The notes: generated by a model not told the origin, from the letters alone. Counted from the first letter of the stretch, positions 1-9,968 are shown. The stretch is 64,000 nucleotides of DNA from Cohnella sp. SGD-V74 (GCF_003001675.1 NZ_PVYW01000006.1:124001-188000); one strand, 5' to 3'. Made by a program: numbers and translations.

Positions 1-2031
1 GAGAATGTCCTTGAGCAGCGCCAGCAGCTGGCGATGGAACTCCGCCAACGTCTCCGCCTCGTACAATCGCTTGGTCAAGCTGCCGAAGTTCACTCTCACC
101 GGCTCCACTTTGGCGCGGTTCAGCTCCTCGACCGTCGCTTTGATCGAATTCACCAGATTCATCGCCGAGAACATCGCGTTATTGTAGCTGAATCCGCTCA
201 GCTCCACGAATATTTTGGAGAGCGCCTCTTCTCCCTCGGCCGTATTGCCGCTCTTGATCGCTTCCGTCAGCTTCTTCTCCAGAGCGGCGGAATATCCCAG
301 CTGCCCGTTTTCTTCGTTGCCCCGTATTTTCTCGTTCGTCAGAATGCAGGACTTGCCGAACAGCATCCGGTAAGCGGTGCCGTTAAGCGCTTCGTAGTAT
401 TTTTCCGACAGTTCCCGGCAATCGTTCGCGGGGTCCCCGATGAACACGGATACGGACAGGTGAAAATACTCTTCTATATAATGCTGCGCCTGCTTCCACA
501 GCCCTTCCAGCTCCTCCGAAGGCCCGGCCGCGTTGACGATGAACGCGACGAAGTCGTTTTTCATGTCGACCGCTTCACACGGATAGGAACCGCCCAGCAG
601 CTCCGTCGAAATGTTCGTGATGCCGAACGCGCACAACGACTGATCGAACGGGCTGAGCTTCTGCCTGAACGCCTGATAATCGTCGATTTTGACGATGCAG
701 ACGACCATCGGTCGCCGGAAGTCGAGCGCAATGCGGTAAGCGTCGGCGGCTTGATCCCGTTCCTGTTCCGCCATGGACGTGCTGTCGATCAGCAGCTTGC
801 GCAAAAAGTACGATTTCATGACTTCCTGCTCCGAGCTCTTCCTTCGGTGATATTCGTTGATCAGGTCGATGGAGTGGCGGAACGCTTCGTTCAAGTAAGT
901 GAATTCGTCCTTCGGCTCGCCGATCCGGGACAATGGCTCCGCATGGCCGACCCGCTTGACCAGATCGCCGATCGGCCTGTAGATTCTGCGGGAGATGAGC
1001 ACGGCGATGACGATCGCGATTGTCAGGAACACGCATGTCGTAACGAGGAACGTCGTTTTGAGCGCGTCCACCTTCCGGAACACCTGGTCGAACTTCTGCG
1101 CTTTGATCAGCGTCCAGTTCATTTTCTCCACGTTCGCATAGGTGATCAAATACGTTTCCCCATCCAGCTCGGTCCGGAAATACCCGGTCGGCTCGTCCGA
1201 TTGCGCCGCGTCGCGATAGTCCAGATAGGACTGCCTCATCGCCGCCAGCAAAGGCCTCTGCTCCGGATCATGGCCGACGATGTCCGTCTCCTGATCGAGA
1301 ATAATGACCTCCTCCTGCTTGCTCTGATCGACCAAATTGACTTTGTCGATGTTCTGCAGCAGCCAATCGGTGCTCGCGTTGACGATCAAGGCGCCCATCG
1401 GCAAATTGTTGTCATCCTTGAAATCGTACATGAAGTAGCTGACCACGTTCTCCGAACCGCCCGCGCTGCCGCCCGCCTCGTATTCCATCTTGCGGGGGAT
1501 CGGCTTCAGGATCGGAATTTCCCGGCCGGAGTGCAGCAGCTTGTCGAAGTTCGCATCCTTGAACAGGAGTTCGCCCGTCGTCGTATAATACGTGTCGGAT
1601 TTCCGGTTGTAGAGGTAGATCGACCGGATGAACGGGTTCGAGTTGACGATCGAGGTTTGCAGGCTGTTGATCTCCTTCATCAGTTCGATGAAGTCGATCT
1701 CCTCGCTGTACATGATCGACCGGATTTCCGGATTGTAGTACAGCGAGATGACAGAATTCAGAATCATATCGTCCATGTAATCGATATTGTATTTGACCTG
1801 GAACAAAATTTTCTTGTTCGCTTGGTATTCGTTGTTCAGTATCGCTTGACCGGACATGTTGTACGCGATCAGGGCAAACGTGGACAGCGGAAGCAGCATC
1901 GCCACGATGATCCAGACGAGAATCGTATTCAGAAACTTGCGCCGTTTGTGTCGCTTGGAGGATTTCGATATCGGGATTCGCAAGAGGTTCACCTTCGTCC
2001 GTTCATGATCTTGTCGTTCTATCTTATCCAT
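1..2031 (-). CDS. Membrane-anchored AraC-type regulator, partial (C-terminus outside window)
   Basis: Reading from the ATG at 2031 down to the window edge gives 677 uninterrupted codons. A basic N-terminus is followed by a transmembrane segment at about residues 33-57, an extracellular Cache-like sensor region, a second transmembrane segment at about 353-375, then a HAMP-like stretch and the start of a cytoplasmic region. The layout matches the complete 782-residue protein at 51203-53551, whose C-terminus is an AraC-type helix-turn-helix; that domain here would lie left of the window. Such one-component regulators sense an extracellular ligand, or a binding protein, and activate nearby sugar genes. 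The start overlaps the end of the AraC gene at 2019-2879 by 13 bp, so the two are probably co-transcribed. The identity of the DNA-binding domain is inferred. Confidence 0.8.
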   Translation of the reverse strand, partial: MDKIERQDHERTKVNLLRIPISKSSKRHKRRKFLNTILVWIIVAMLLPLSTFALIAYNMSGQAILNNEYQANKKILFQVKYNIDYMDDMILNSVISLYYNPEIRSIMYSEEIDFIELMKEINSLQTSIVNSNPFIRSIYLYNRKSDTYYTTTGELLFKDANFDKLLHSGREIPILKPIPRKMEYEAGGSAGGSENVVSYFMYDFKDDNNLPMGALIVNASTDWLLQNIDKVNLVDQSKQEEVIILDQETDIVGHDPEQRPLLAAMRQSYLDYRDAAQSDEPTGYFRTELDGETYLITYANVEKMNWTLIKAQKFDQVFRKVDALKTTFLVTTCVFLTIAIVIAVLISRRIYRPIGDLVKRVGHAEPLSRIGEPKDEFTYLNEAFRHSIDLINEYHRRKSSEQEVMKSYFLRKLLIDSTSMAEQERDQAADAYRIALDFRRPMVVCIVKIDDYQAFRQKLSPFDQSLCAFGITNISTELLGGSYPCEAVDMKNDFVAFIVNAAGPSEELEGLWKQAQHYIEEYFHLSVSVFIGDPANDCRELSEKYYEALNGTAYRMLFGKSCILTNEKIRGNEENGQLGYSAALEKKLTEAIKSGNTAEGEEALSKIFVELSGFSYNNAMFSAMNLVNSIKATVEELNRAKVEPVRVNFGSLTKRLYEAETLAEFHRQLLALLKDIL

Positions 2032-2879
2032 TGTTCTCCGATTATCGCGCAACCGAACGAGTTCCGGTATTTCGTCGGCGTCATGCCGTGCATCTTGCGG
2101 AACAGCGTCACGAAATAGCCCGTTTGCTTGAACCCGGCTGCGAACGCGATTTCCTTGACGGACATCCGCGTCGCGACGAGCAGCCTCTTGGCCTCCGCCA
2201 TCCGCACCTCGTTCAAATAATGGACGGGCGTCCGTCCCATCGTTTCATGGAAGAGCCTATTATAATAGTAGGCGCTGTATCCCGCCAGCTCGGCCATTCT
2301 GGCGAGCGTCCAGTCTTCGGCGCATCTCTCCCGGATCTCGTCCGCCGACCTGCGTATCGCGTCCCGTCTTGCGGAAGAACCCGTATCCCTCAAGCTGCCG
2401 GCCTCCGCCGACAGATGAAGCAGCAGCTCGTAGAGCAGCGCGGAGATTCGGACTTCGTTCTTGCTCGAGAACGGCTCGCTCGCCCGGTACAGGCCGTCGG
2501 TCAATCGAACGATTTCGTCCAACTGTCCCAGCGCGAACGCCCATCCGTCCTTGCCGGCGAGACTCCTGATCCATTCGGTCTCGGGGCCGGCAGAGAAATG
2601 AACCCAACGCACGTCCCACGGATCGTCCGGATCGGTACGATACCGCTGCTCGCACAGCGGCGGGTACAGAAACCCGGCACCCGGCTTCAGCTCCAGCCAG
2701 TCGGCTCCGATCTTCACCCGCCCCTTGCCCGCGCACACGATATGCAGATTGTAGCCGCCGAAGCTTCCGGCCCCCCGATGTTCGCCGTGGCTCGGAAGCC
2801 GATCGTAGCGTCCGAGCATTTCGGGATAGAAAGCATAATAGCGCAGCCCCGGCGGAGGTATCACCAGATGCAGCCTCAC
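2019..2879 (-). CDS. AraC-family transcriptional regulator
   Basis: About 286 residues. The N-terminal half is cupin-like, of the type that binds a sugar effector. The C-terminal 100 residues carry the two helix-turn-helix motifs of the AraC/XylS family, including the conserved SVKEIAFAAGFKQTGYF stretch. The frame extends upstream to a TTG at 2909, but the GTG at 2879 is preceded by a strong AAGGGGGAG site and is the likelier start. The gene is divergent from the GH42 beta-galactosidase and overlaps the start of the membrane-anchored regulator downstream. It is the natural candidate for local control of the galactosidase; this is inferred from position. Confidence 0.85.
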   Translation of the reverse strand: MRLHLVIPPPGLRYYAFYPEMLGRYDRLPSHGEHRGAGSFGGYNLHIVCAGKGRVKIGADWLELKPGAGFLYPPLCEQRYRTDPDDPWDVRWVHFSAGPETEWIRSLAGKDGWAFALGQLDEIVRLTDGLYRASEPFSSKNEVRISALLYELLLHLSAEAGSLRDTGSSARRDAIRRSADEIRERCAEDWTLARMAELAGYSAYYYNRLFHETMGRTPVHYLNEVRMAEAKRLLVATRMSVKEIAFAAGFKQTGYFVTLFRKMHGMTPTKYRNSFGCAIIGEQWIR

Positions 2880-2970
2880 TCGCGGCTCCCCCTTCCTGCA
2901 TAATCGCAAGATAGTAAAATCAATGGCAAGATTGGAATCTTTCCATAATTATTTTACCGGATTAGAATGG

Positions 2971-2984
2971 TTAAAACGATTGCA
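2971..2984 (+). promoter_or_regulatory. Weak cre-like site upstream of the GH42 gene
   Basis: TTAAAACGATTGCA matches the short catabolite-responsive-element consensus TGNAANCGNTNNCA with one mismatch, and lies about 40 bp upstream of the chosen galactosidase start. It fits the longer cre consensus less well, so CcpA control is only a suggestion. Confidence 0.25.
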
Positions 2985-3020
2985 AAAAAAGCAAAATACT
3001 GTACTTATGGATGTGATCCC

Positions 3021-5099
3021 ATGAAAAAAGCCGTTGTGGAGCAGCGAATCGAGCTTGGCGTTTGCTATTATCCGGAGCATTGGCCGGAGACGATGTGGGA
3101 AGACGATTATCGGAGAATGAAGGAGCTGGGCCTGTCCGTCATCCGGGTCGCCGAGTTCGCTTGGTCGATCTTCGAGCCGGAGGAAGGAATGTTCTCGTTC
3201 GAGCTGTTCGATCGGGCGATCGATGGAGCGCACCGACACGGCCTGAAGGTGATTCTCGGCACGCCGACCGCCACTCCGCCGGCCTGGCTGACGGAGAAGT
3301 ATCCCGAGGTGCTGAACGCGACGAAGCACGGCGTCGTCTACCGGCACGGCCTGCGCCGGCACTACAATTACAACAGCCCGGTTTACCTCGAGCTGTGCGC
3401 CCGCATCACGAGGAAGATGGCCGAGCATTACGCGGCGCATCCGGCCGTCGTCGGCTGGCAGATCGACAACGAGCTCAATTGCGAGGTCAACGTGTTCTAT
3501 TCGGATGCCGACCATGCGGCTTTCCGGGAGTGGACCAAGCGCAAGTACGGCACGCTCGACGCGCTGAACCGCGCATGGGGAACCGTGTTCTGGAGCCAGA
3601 CGTACACGGACTGGAACCAGGTGTACTTGCCGCGGCCGACTCCCGGCGATTCGCCCAATCCGCATCAGGCGCTTGACGAGAAGCGGTTTATATCCGACAG
3701 CGCGATCTCGTTCGCGAAGGTCCAGGCCGATATTTTGCGCGAAGTCTGTCCCGGCCATTGGGTGACGACGAACGGCTTCTTCGGGCACCTGGATACTCAC
3801 CGCATGACCGACGAACTGCTCGACTTCATCTCGTACGATTCCTACCCGACGTTCGGCACGATCTATCCGGACGACGGGGACCGTCCGCTGCTTGACCGCA
3901 AATGGAGCCTTAACTTGAGCAACGTCCGGTCGATCTCGCCCAATTTCTGCGTGATGGAGCAGCAGTCCGGCGCGGGAGGCTGGGTGAACCGGATGGACAT
4001 TCCGATGCCCCGTCCCGGTCAGATGCGGCTATGGACGTACCAATCGATCGCCCACGGCGCCGACAGCGTGCTGTACTTCCGCTGGCGCACCGCGACGTTC
4101 GGCTCGGAAATCTATTGGCACGGCCTGAACGATTACCATAACCGGCCGAACCGCCGTCTGCGGGAAGCCGCGGCAATCGGGAACGAAGTGGCGAAAATCG
4201 GATCTCGTCTGGCGGGGAAAAAGGGGCGCGCGGAAGTCGCGATCTTGCACAATTACGACAACGGCTGGGACGGGGAGCTCGACATCTGGCACGGGCCTCT
4301 GACGGGGAAGAGCTTGCTGGAGTGGTTCAAGGCGCTGCAGTATCGGCATATTCCGTCCGACGTGCTCGAATTGACGGAGAAGACGACGCTTGCGGACCTG
4401 CAGCGTTACCGCATGCTCGTATACCCGCATGCCGCCGTCATGACCGACGCTCAGGCCGAGCTGTTCAAACAGTACGCGGCAGGCGGCGGGACGATTGTCT
4501 TCGGGGCGCGGACCGGATATAAGGACGAATTCGGCCACTGCCGGCTCGGCCAGCCTTTCCCGGGTCCGGTCGCCGACCTGGTCGGTGTGACGGTGGAGGA
4601 TTATACGATTATTAACGGCACGATTCCGGCTCCTTCTATTCAATGGAGCGATGCTGCGGGCGGAACGGAGACGGGCGGAACCGTCTATGCCGAGATGTTC
4701 AACGATGTTCTCGCCGCAGAGTCTCCGTCCGTCGAAGTCGTCGCCACCTACGCTTCCGACTATTACGCGGGCAAACCGGCCTTGACGCGCAACGCTTACG
4801 GCGCCGGGCAGGCTTGGTATTACGGTGCGGCGTTTTCCGAAGCCGTCGCCGCCGAGATTATTCGGCGCAGCGGCCTCCGTTCCCCTCTGGCGGACGTGTG
4901 CGAGCTGCCCGAACAGGTCGAAGTCGCGATTCGGGCCGGCGAAGGGAAAGCGTACGCCTTCCTGCTGAACTACGGCAGCGATGCGGCACAGCTGCGGTTC
5001 AAGCGTCCCGCGTCGGATCTGATTACCGGCAGCGTGCTCGATGGCAGCCACTTGCTCGAGCCTTACGGCGTAGCGATTCTCGAATTGGCGGACGAATAA
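3021..5099 (+). CDS. Beta-galactosidase, glycoside hydrolase family 42
   Basis: About 692 residues, the usual GH42 length. The N-terminal TIM barrel begins with LGVCYYPEHWPETMW. The acid/base glutamate lies in GWQIDNEL and the nucleophile in VMEQQSG (residues 169 and 331 counted from the upstream ATG at 2967). The trimerisation domain and a small C-terminal beta domain follow. There is no signal peptide, so it acts inside the cell on imported beta-galactosides. The ATG at 3021 is preferred because family members start close to the GVCYYPEHW motif; an in-frame ATG at 2967 would add 18 unusual residues. It is divergent from the AraC gene and convergent with the GH88 gene, with hairpin element E1 between them. 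Confidence 0.93.
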   Translation: MKKAVVEQRIELGVCYYPEHWPETMWEDDYRRMKELGLSVIRVAEFAWSIFEPEEGMFSFELFDRAIDGAHRHGLKVILGTPTATPPAWLTEKYPEVLNATKHGVVYRHGLRRHYNYNSPVYLELCARITRKMAEHYAAHPAVVGWQIDNELNCEVNVFYSDADHAAFREWTKRKYGTLDALNRAWGTVFWSQTYTDWNQVYLPRPTPGDSPNPHQALDEKRFISDSAISFAKVQADILREVCPGHWVTTNGFFGHLDTHRMTDELLDFISYDSYPTFGTIYPDDGDRPLLDRKWSLNLSNVRSISPNFCVMEQQSGAGGWVNRMDIPMPRPGQMRLWTYQSIAHGADSVLYFRWRTATFGSEIYWHGLNDYHNRPNRRLREAAAIGNEVAKIGSRLAGKKGRAEVAILHNYDNGWDGELDIWHGPLTGKSLLEWFKALQYRHIPSDVLELTEKTTLADLQRYRMLVYPHAAVMTDAQAELFKQYAAGGGTIVFGARTGYKDEFGHCRLGQPFPGPVADLVGVTVEDYTIINGTIPAPSIQWSDAAGGTETGGTVYAEMFNDVLAAESPSVEVVATYASDYYAGKPALTRNAYGAGQAWYYGAAFSEAVAAEIIRRSGLRSPLADVCELPEQVEVAIRAGEGKAYAFLLNYGSDAAQLRFKRPASDLITGSVLDGSHLLEPYGVAILELADE

Positions 5100-5151
5100 G
5101 GCGGTTGTTGCGGCAGTCGAAACTCTCGAGCCGCGCGCCCCGAACTTCGAA

Positions 5152-5368
5152 GGAGCTGTCCCATAAGTAGGGGCGTACAAGATTATCGATGAAAAAAGAA
5201 GGGCATCTATCTCCTGGAGACTGCCTCATACGATCCTGAAACCACCTTATCTCGGGTTTACCCATTCAAGTTTCAGGGTCGTATAGCATCGGAAGGAGAT
5301 AGATGCCCATTACCATTCACCTATCGATAATTGTTCGGTACGTCTCTTCTTACCTATGGGGCAGCCCC
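5152..5368 (+). repeat. Long covarying hairpin element, copy E1
   Basis: This 217-bp region folds almost end to end. The outer arms are GGAGCTGTCCCATAAG and CTATGGGGCAGCCCC, with wobble pairs. An ATTATCGAT/ATCGATAAT pair follows. The middle arms GGGCATCTATCTCC (5201-5214) and GGAGATAGATGCCC (5295-5308) are perfect, and the inner stem pairs CATACGATCCTGAAAC with GTTTCAGGGTCGTAT. The loop core contains CGGGTTTACCCATTC. Copies at 53554, 55724 and 59721 share this plan with different but still paired stems. Both the GH42 and GH88 genes run into it from opposite sides, so here it may serve as a shared transcript end. Confidence 0.85.
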
Positions 5369-5390
5369 ATTCGCATTTCAAGCGTCGGCA

Positions 5391-6533
5391 TTACTCCCAG
5401 AAGATCGTACCTTCGCCGCGAAGCCGCGCCAAGCCTTCGACGAAGAAGAAGTCTCCGTAGATGAGCGGAACTCCGATGTTTTTGCCTTCCGGGTAGTGGC
5501 TCGTTCCTTCGCCAATGAGTCCTTCCTCGTCCGCGCGGTCCCACGCCCCGTAATTCCGATACAGCGATTCGAGCATGCGAACGGCAGGCTCGCGGTAGAC
5601 GTGAGCTTCCAGAGAGCCGACCTGCTCGGCGAGCAGCAGCAAGCCGCTGGCCGCGATTGCGCCGGCGGACGAATCCCGATGCTTCTTCACGTCGGGCGGC
5701 AGACGGAAATCCCAGTGCGGCACATGGTCGTCCGGCAGATTGGACAGGAAGAAATGGGCGACCCGCTTGGAACCGTTCAAGTAAGCGGGATTGCCGGTAT
5801 GATGATAGGATAAGGCCAGCCCGTACAGCGCCCACGCCGTTCCCCGCGACCAGGCGGATTCGGCGGCGTAGCCTTGACCCCCTCTCGCCTGCACCCGCTG
5901 TCCGCTCGCCGGATCGAATTCGACGATATGATAGACGGAGCCGTCCGGACGGATGAAATGCTCCAGCACGGTGTCCATATGCGCTTCCGCGACGTGGCGG
6001 TAGCGCGGATCGCCGGTCTCCCGCGACGCCCAGTACAGCAGCGGCGCGTTCATGGCGCAGTCGATAATGGCCCAGCCTGCGTTGTCGTCTCCCTCGAACC
6101 ATGGGTTCCAGGCGCGAATATACCGTCCGCGCAAGTTAAACCGAGCGGCAAGATAATTGGCCGCCTTCAGCGCCCGTCTTCGCGAAGCTTCGTCCTGCCG
6201 GAGCTTATAGGAAGCGACGCTCGTCAGCGTCCACATGAAGCCGAGATCGTGATCAAGCCTGTCGTATCCGTCCAGCACCTCGTCCAGACGGACTTCGCAG
6301 CTTGCGGCCGTCTCTCTCAGCCTGTCGTCCCCGCTCTCTTCGTAGAGCTGCCACAGCATTCCCGGCCAAAACCCGGCCGTCCACCAATACGGCTCTTCCA
6401 GCGCGTACGCGCCGCCGACGCTTGCATGCGGAAATCCGTCCCCGATGCGGGCCAGATTGCGCAGCGTCTTCTCCTTGGCCTTGCTCCACGCTTCCTCGAC
6501 CCAGGCGGGCCGGTTCTTGCCCGTTGTCTCCAT
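5391..6533 (-). CDS. Unsaturated uronyl hydrolase, glycoside hydrolase family 88
   Basis: 380 residues, the normal GH88 size, with the (alpha/alpha)6-barrel signature. Both family aspartates are visible: D96 in DHDLGFM and D158 in AIIDCAMN, matching D88 and D149 of the Bacillus GL1 enzyme. GH88 enzymes release the 4,5-unsaturated uronic acid from the non-reducing end of oligosaccharides made by polysaccharide lyases. No signal peptide is seen, so the substrate is imported. A GGAGGATAAC site precedes the ATG. It lies 15 bp after the heparinase II/III-type gene, giving a lyase plus hydrolase pair, and is the last gene of the operon. The exact glycan (glycosaminoglycan-like, gellan, ulvan or another) cannot be read from the sequence. 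Confidence 0.92.
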   Translation of the reverse strand: METTGKNRPAWVEEAWSKAKEKTLRNLARIGDGFPHASVGGAYALEEPYWWTAGFWPGMLWQLYEESGDDRLRETAASCEVRLDEVLDGYDRLDHDLGFMWTLTSVASYKLRQDEASRRRALKAANYLAARFNLRGRYIRAWNPWFEGDDNAGWAIIDCAMNAPLLYWASRETGDPRYRHVAEAHMDTVLEHFIRPDGSVYHIVEFDPASGQRVQARGGQGYAAESAWSRGTAWALYGLALSYHHTGNPAYLNGSKRVAHFFLSNLPDDHVPHWDFRLPPDVKKHRDSSAGAIAASGLLLLAEQVGSLEAHVYREPAVRMLESLYRNYGAWDRADEEGLIGEGTSHYPEGKNIGVPLIYGDFFFVEGLARLRGEGTIFWE

Positions 6534-6548
6534 AGACGTTATCCTCCA

Positions 6549-8336
6549 TTAATTCCCGTTATCCAACTCGAAAACCAGCTCGATCCGATTCGTCGGTTCC
6601 GGTCGGCGCAGCTTCCACTCGATCGCATGCCATTCCCTCGGCTTCCCGAAATGATCGGAATAGACGCGCCGCTCGGCCGACGCCTCCAGCAAGCCGCTAT
6701 CGTAGCGAATCAGCGCGGTCAAGCCGCCATCCGTCAGACGCACCGTTCCCTCGGCCGCCAGATCGGGGGGAACGAAGGTAACGACCCGTTCCGCGAAGCC
6801 GAGCGGCTCGCCTTCGAACGATACCACGTCGGTCAACGTCAAGCGGCATTCGTCCGCCTTGCGCCACCTGAGCTCGCGAACGAGCGACGCCAGCCCGGTC
6901 ACCCGATAGGCCTGGCGCAAATCCAGTCGCAGCACGTCCTCTTGTTCGCCCGCAATCGCTTCCAAGACCACGGCCGCGCGCTCTCTCCCGGCCTCTTGTC
7001 CGCGGCCGCCCACGATCGGCACGGAATGCCCCTGCGTGCCGTTGCAATCGTAATCGTACCGGCCCGCGCCGAAATAAGCGGCCGTATACTCCCCGCTGCC
7101 CAAGTCGGCCGCGTAAGCCGTTCCGTCGACCATCCAGATGAACTGTCCGACGTCGTTGTGGTTGTGCGGCTCGTCGTTATGGCCGCCTTTGGCCGCGAAG
7201 CCGAAGCATCGTCCCGCTTCCGTCTCATAGCGGGACAGCAGCCACTGCGCGTCGGGAAAATAACGCGATGCCGGACGCAAGCTTCCGGACGCCGCCATTC
7301 CCGAATCTCTCCAGACCCAATCCCGGAGAACGGGCGCCCACCGGTGGCAGTGATCTTCCCCCAAGCCCGCTCCGTATCGCGCGTCGGGCGCCTCTACTTC
7401 AGGATAGAGCCGGGCCAAGTAATGCGTCAGTCCTGCGCGGAAAGGAATCGCCTGCAGCGAGTCGGAGAAGCTCGCGACGCGATCCCCGCACAAATAAGCC
7501 GCCTGCTGGAACAACGCAATGCTTCGGACCTTCGGCTTCGCGAACAGGTCGATCCGGCCCCCCGTGCGCTTGCTCAACAGATCGGCAAAACAGACGTAGT
7601 AGCCGAACCCGTAATTCCAATAGCCGAGCCCCTCCAGACAAGCCCCGTCTTCCCCGAAGCCTTCCAAATAACAGTCCAAGGCCGGCAGCGCCCTGGCCAG
7701 CACGGCCTCCAACGTCGCCGAATCGGTCATCCGCAGCAAAGCCGCCGAGCCGATCGACCCTGCGCATACGGCGGCCCAATTGTGCTTGGCCGTCTCCCAA
7801 TGATGGGGACCGTGCCGCAGCAGCGGCTCGATCAACCGCTCCGATACCGCGCGATCGATCGCCTCCGTCAGCTCCGGCGGAAGCCGATTGCCGAGCAGGC
7901 ACGCGATCTCGCTTAACGTAAACCCGGTCTCCGAGGAGAACAAGTCGATCGTCTTCGCGGCATCCGTCCCCTTCACATGAGCGGGCAGACACCAGGTTCG
8001 CTCTTCGAGTATAGCGCGCACCGTCTCCAGCAGCTTCCCGTAAAACCGCTCCTCGGCAGGCTCCAGCAAGCTCAGCAGCGCGAAGGCGTTCAGCCTTCTC
8101 CGCCGCTCGAAATACGCTCGCTCGTACTCCAGACGGGAGCCCGTTCGCTCGAAAATCGAGAACAGCTCCTCCGTCAGTTCCGGAAGCGGCTCTGCCGACA
8201 GCCGTTCCCCTTCCCCGCGAACCTCCGCGGCCAACTCCGCGAATTCCGGCGCCGTCGCAGCCCGCGCCCAGAACTCGGCGGCGCTCTCTCCCGCGGGATA
8301 GTAGAGTTCGTCCACGCTCCGCCCGATCCATTCCAC
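6549..8336 (-). CDS. Heparinase II/III-type polysaccharide lyase
   Basis: 595 residues. The N-terminal half is the alpha/alpha toroid of the family, with TAKHNWAAVC near 183-191 and the EGLGYWNYGFGYY segment at 235-247. The C-terminal beta-sandwich carries the hallmark GGHNDEPHNHNDVGQF at 384-399. Heparinase II/III-like enzymes (families PL12, PL15, PL17 and PL21) cleave uronic-acid glycans by beta-elimination. There is no signal peptide, so this is probably an intracellular oligosaccharide lyase that feeds the adjacent GH88 enzyme. The start is GTG at 8336 behind AGGGGGAAGG. It lies 27 bp after the response regulator gene, in the same operon. The PL family assignment is not certain. Confidence 0.88.
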   Translation of the reverse strand: MEWIGRSVDELYYPAGESAAEFWARAATAPEFAELAAEVRGEGERLSAEPLPELTEELFSIFERTGSRLEYERAYFERRRRLNAFALLSLLEPAEERFYGKLLETVRAILEERTWCLPAHVKGTDAAKTIDLFSSETGFTLSEIACLLGNRLPPELTEAIDRAVSERLIEPLLRHGPHHWETAKHNWAAVCAGSIGSAALLRMTDSATLEAVLARALPALDCYLEGFGEDGACLEGLGYWNYGFGYYVCFADLLSKRTGGRIDLFAKPKVRSIALFQQAAYLCGDRVASFSDSLQAIPFRAGLTHYLARLYPEVEAPDARYGAGLGEDHCHRWAPVLRDWVWRDSGMAASGSLRPASRYFPDAQWLLSRYETEAGRCFGFAAKGGHNDEPHNHNDVGQFIWMVDGTAYAADLGSGEYTAAYFGAGRYDYDCNGTQGHSVPIVGGRGQEAGRERAAVVLEAIAGEQEDVLRLDLRQAYRVTGLASLVRELRWRKADECRLTLTDVVSFEGEPLGFAERVVTFVPPDLAAEGTVRLTDGGLTALIRYDSGLLEASAERRVYSDHFGKPREWHAIEWKLRRPEPTNRIELVFELDNGN

Positions 8337-8363
8337 GATGACCTTCCCCCTTCGCCGAGCCGT

Positions 8364-9968
8364 CTATTTGCGATATTCCATAGGCGTTACGCTTGCATGC
8401 GACTTGAATGTTTTAATGAAATAGCTCTGATTGTCGTAGCCCAGCATCTCCGATATTTCCCCGACCGTATGGGACGTCTGGTCCAGCAGCTCCTTGGCCC
8501 GGTCCATCTTCATCCGCGTTACGTATTCGATGAACGTCTCGCCCGTCACCTTCTTGAACATCCGGCTGAAATAGCTGGCGTTCAGGTGCAGGCTGTCGGC
8601 CACCTCGTCCAGAGAGATGCGGCGATGAAGATTGAGGGATACGTATTTGCACGCCTCCTTCACCTCCGGCCGTTTGTTGATCGAGGCGGCCCGATCCCCT
8701 TCTTCCGAGGCGGCCAGTTGGCCGCTTAGCCATTCGCGAAGCTCGCGAACCGAATCGATCGCCGAGATTTCCTTGTGCAGCGTATCCGCGGAATAGCCCG
8801 ACCGGACGTATTGCAAGGTGCGCAGCTTCAGCTTTAAATCCAGCACCAGCTTCAGCGCCCAATCCTTCACCGCGGCAGGAGGATACCTGCCCCGGATAAT
8901 GCGCTCGATCCAGGCATCCGCCATCCGGCAAGCGTCGGAATGCCTTCCGTCGATCAACGCTTCTCTCAGCTCGGAATTGGCGGCGTCGTAATGGACGAAC
9001 AGATCCTCCTCGCTCAGTTCCTCCGTTCTCTGCTTCGCCACCGCGCCCGACTCCAGATAGAATCTTTGCTCCTCGTCCGTTACCAGCTCGTGCAAATTGC
9101 GCTTGAGCGCCTTCGTCGCTCCGCACTCCGTGCCGAGCACGAAGGCCATCCGGATTTTAAGAACCGACCCTATGGCCTTCTGGACGATCCGGCACAGCTC
9201 CGCCGCCCGGTCGTATGCGTTCGTTTTCAGGCTCGGCTTGTACGAGATCAGCAGCAGATGCTTTCTTTCGCTGTACGCGATATGCAGAGCACGGAGCTCC
9301 GGCTCGGCCAGCACCTCGGCAATGACGTTGGCGATGGCGAACCGGAGCGTCTGCTCCGAGGCGAAGCGCTGCTTCGCGCGGGTATAGTCCTCGACGTAGC
9401 CGATCGCGGGAAGGCACCACGTCTCCTCCGCGAACAGGCCGAAGCCGTTCGCCTCCGTCATCCACTCATCCGCCGACAGCAGCGGCTGGTGAATGAAGTT
9501 TTTGAACGCCTGCTCCTTGCGCAGCTCCCTGGCGTCGTTCGCCAACGCATGGAGCCGCAGCCGTTCCCCGCTCATCTGCCGGTCCGCGTCCAAATCCTCC
9601 TTGAAACGCTCCAGCATCGGTACGAGTTCGCCGGGCTGCAGCGTCTCCTTGAGCAAATATTCCTGCACGCTGAGTCTCATTGCCTGCTGAGCGTAAGCAA
9701 ACTCGTTATGACAGGACAGGATGACGATCCGGGCATCCGGCTTCCGTTCCTTGATCTTGGCGCACAGCTCCAGTCCGTTCATCTTGGGCATGCCGATGTC
9801 GGTAATGAGGATGTCCGGCATTTCCGACTGCGCATGATCCCAGGCGACCGCTCCATTCTCGAACGCTCCGATCAGGCGAAACCCCCGGGCTTCCCAATCG
9901 ATCGATTCCGACAGCAGCTCCAGAACGGGATAATCGTCGTCTACCAGCATGACGTTATACATGGCCAT
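8364..9968 (-). CDS. YesN-type response regulator with AraC output domain
   Basis: 534 residues. The N-terminal receiver domain has the acidic pair at D10-D12, the phosphorylated aspartate D57 in LITDIGMP, and a late lysine in YLLKE. A linker of about 300 residues follows, then a C-terminal AraC-type double helix-turn-helix (SLHLNASYFSRMFKKVTG and EISEMLGYDNQSYFIKTF). It receives phosphate from the kinase encoded just upstream, whose end it overlaps, and should activate the transporter and degradation operon. Two in-frame ATGs (9968 and 9962) follow a GAGAGG site; either could be used. Pairing and targets are inferred from gene order. Confidence 0.92.
   Translation of the reverse strand: MAMYNVMLVDDDYPVLELLSESIDWEARGFRLIGAFENGAVAWDHAQSEMPDILITDIGMPKMNGLELCAKIKERKPDARIVILSCHNEFAYAQQAMRLSVQEYLLKETLQPGELVPMLERFKEDLDADRQMSGERLRLHALANDARELRKEQAFKNFIHQPLLSADEWMTEANGFGLFAEETWCLPAIGYVEDYTRAKQRFASEQTLRFAIANVIAEVLAEPELRALHIAYSERKHLLLISYKPSLKTNAYDRAAELCRIVQKAIGSVLKIRMAFVLGTECGATKALKRNLHELVTDEEQRFYLESGAVAKQRTEELSEEDLFVHYDAANSELREALIDGRHSDACRMADAWIERIIRGRYPPAAVKDWALKLVLDLKLKLRTLQYVRSGYSADTLHKEISAIDSVRELREWLSGQLAASEEGDRAASINKRPEVKEACKYVSLNLHRRISLDEVADSLHLNASYFSRMFKKVTGETFIEYVTRMKMDRAKELLDQTSHTVGEISEMLGYDNQSYFIKTFKSHASVTPMEYRK

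Noticed and set aside
34-2118. 694-codon open frame on the plus strand
   Set aside because: It is antisense to the membrane-anchored AraC-type gene, is rich in Arg/His/Gln/Val as shadow frames are, and has no domain or ribosome binding site.
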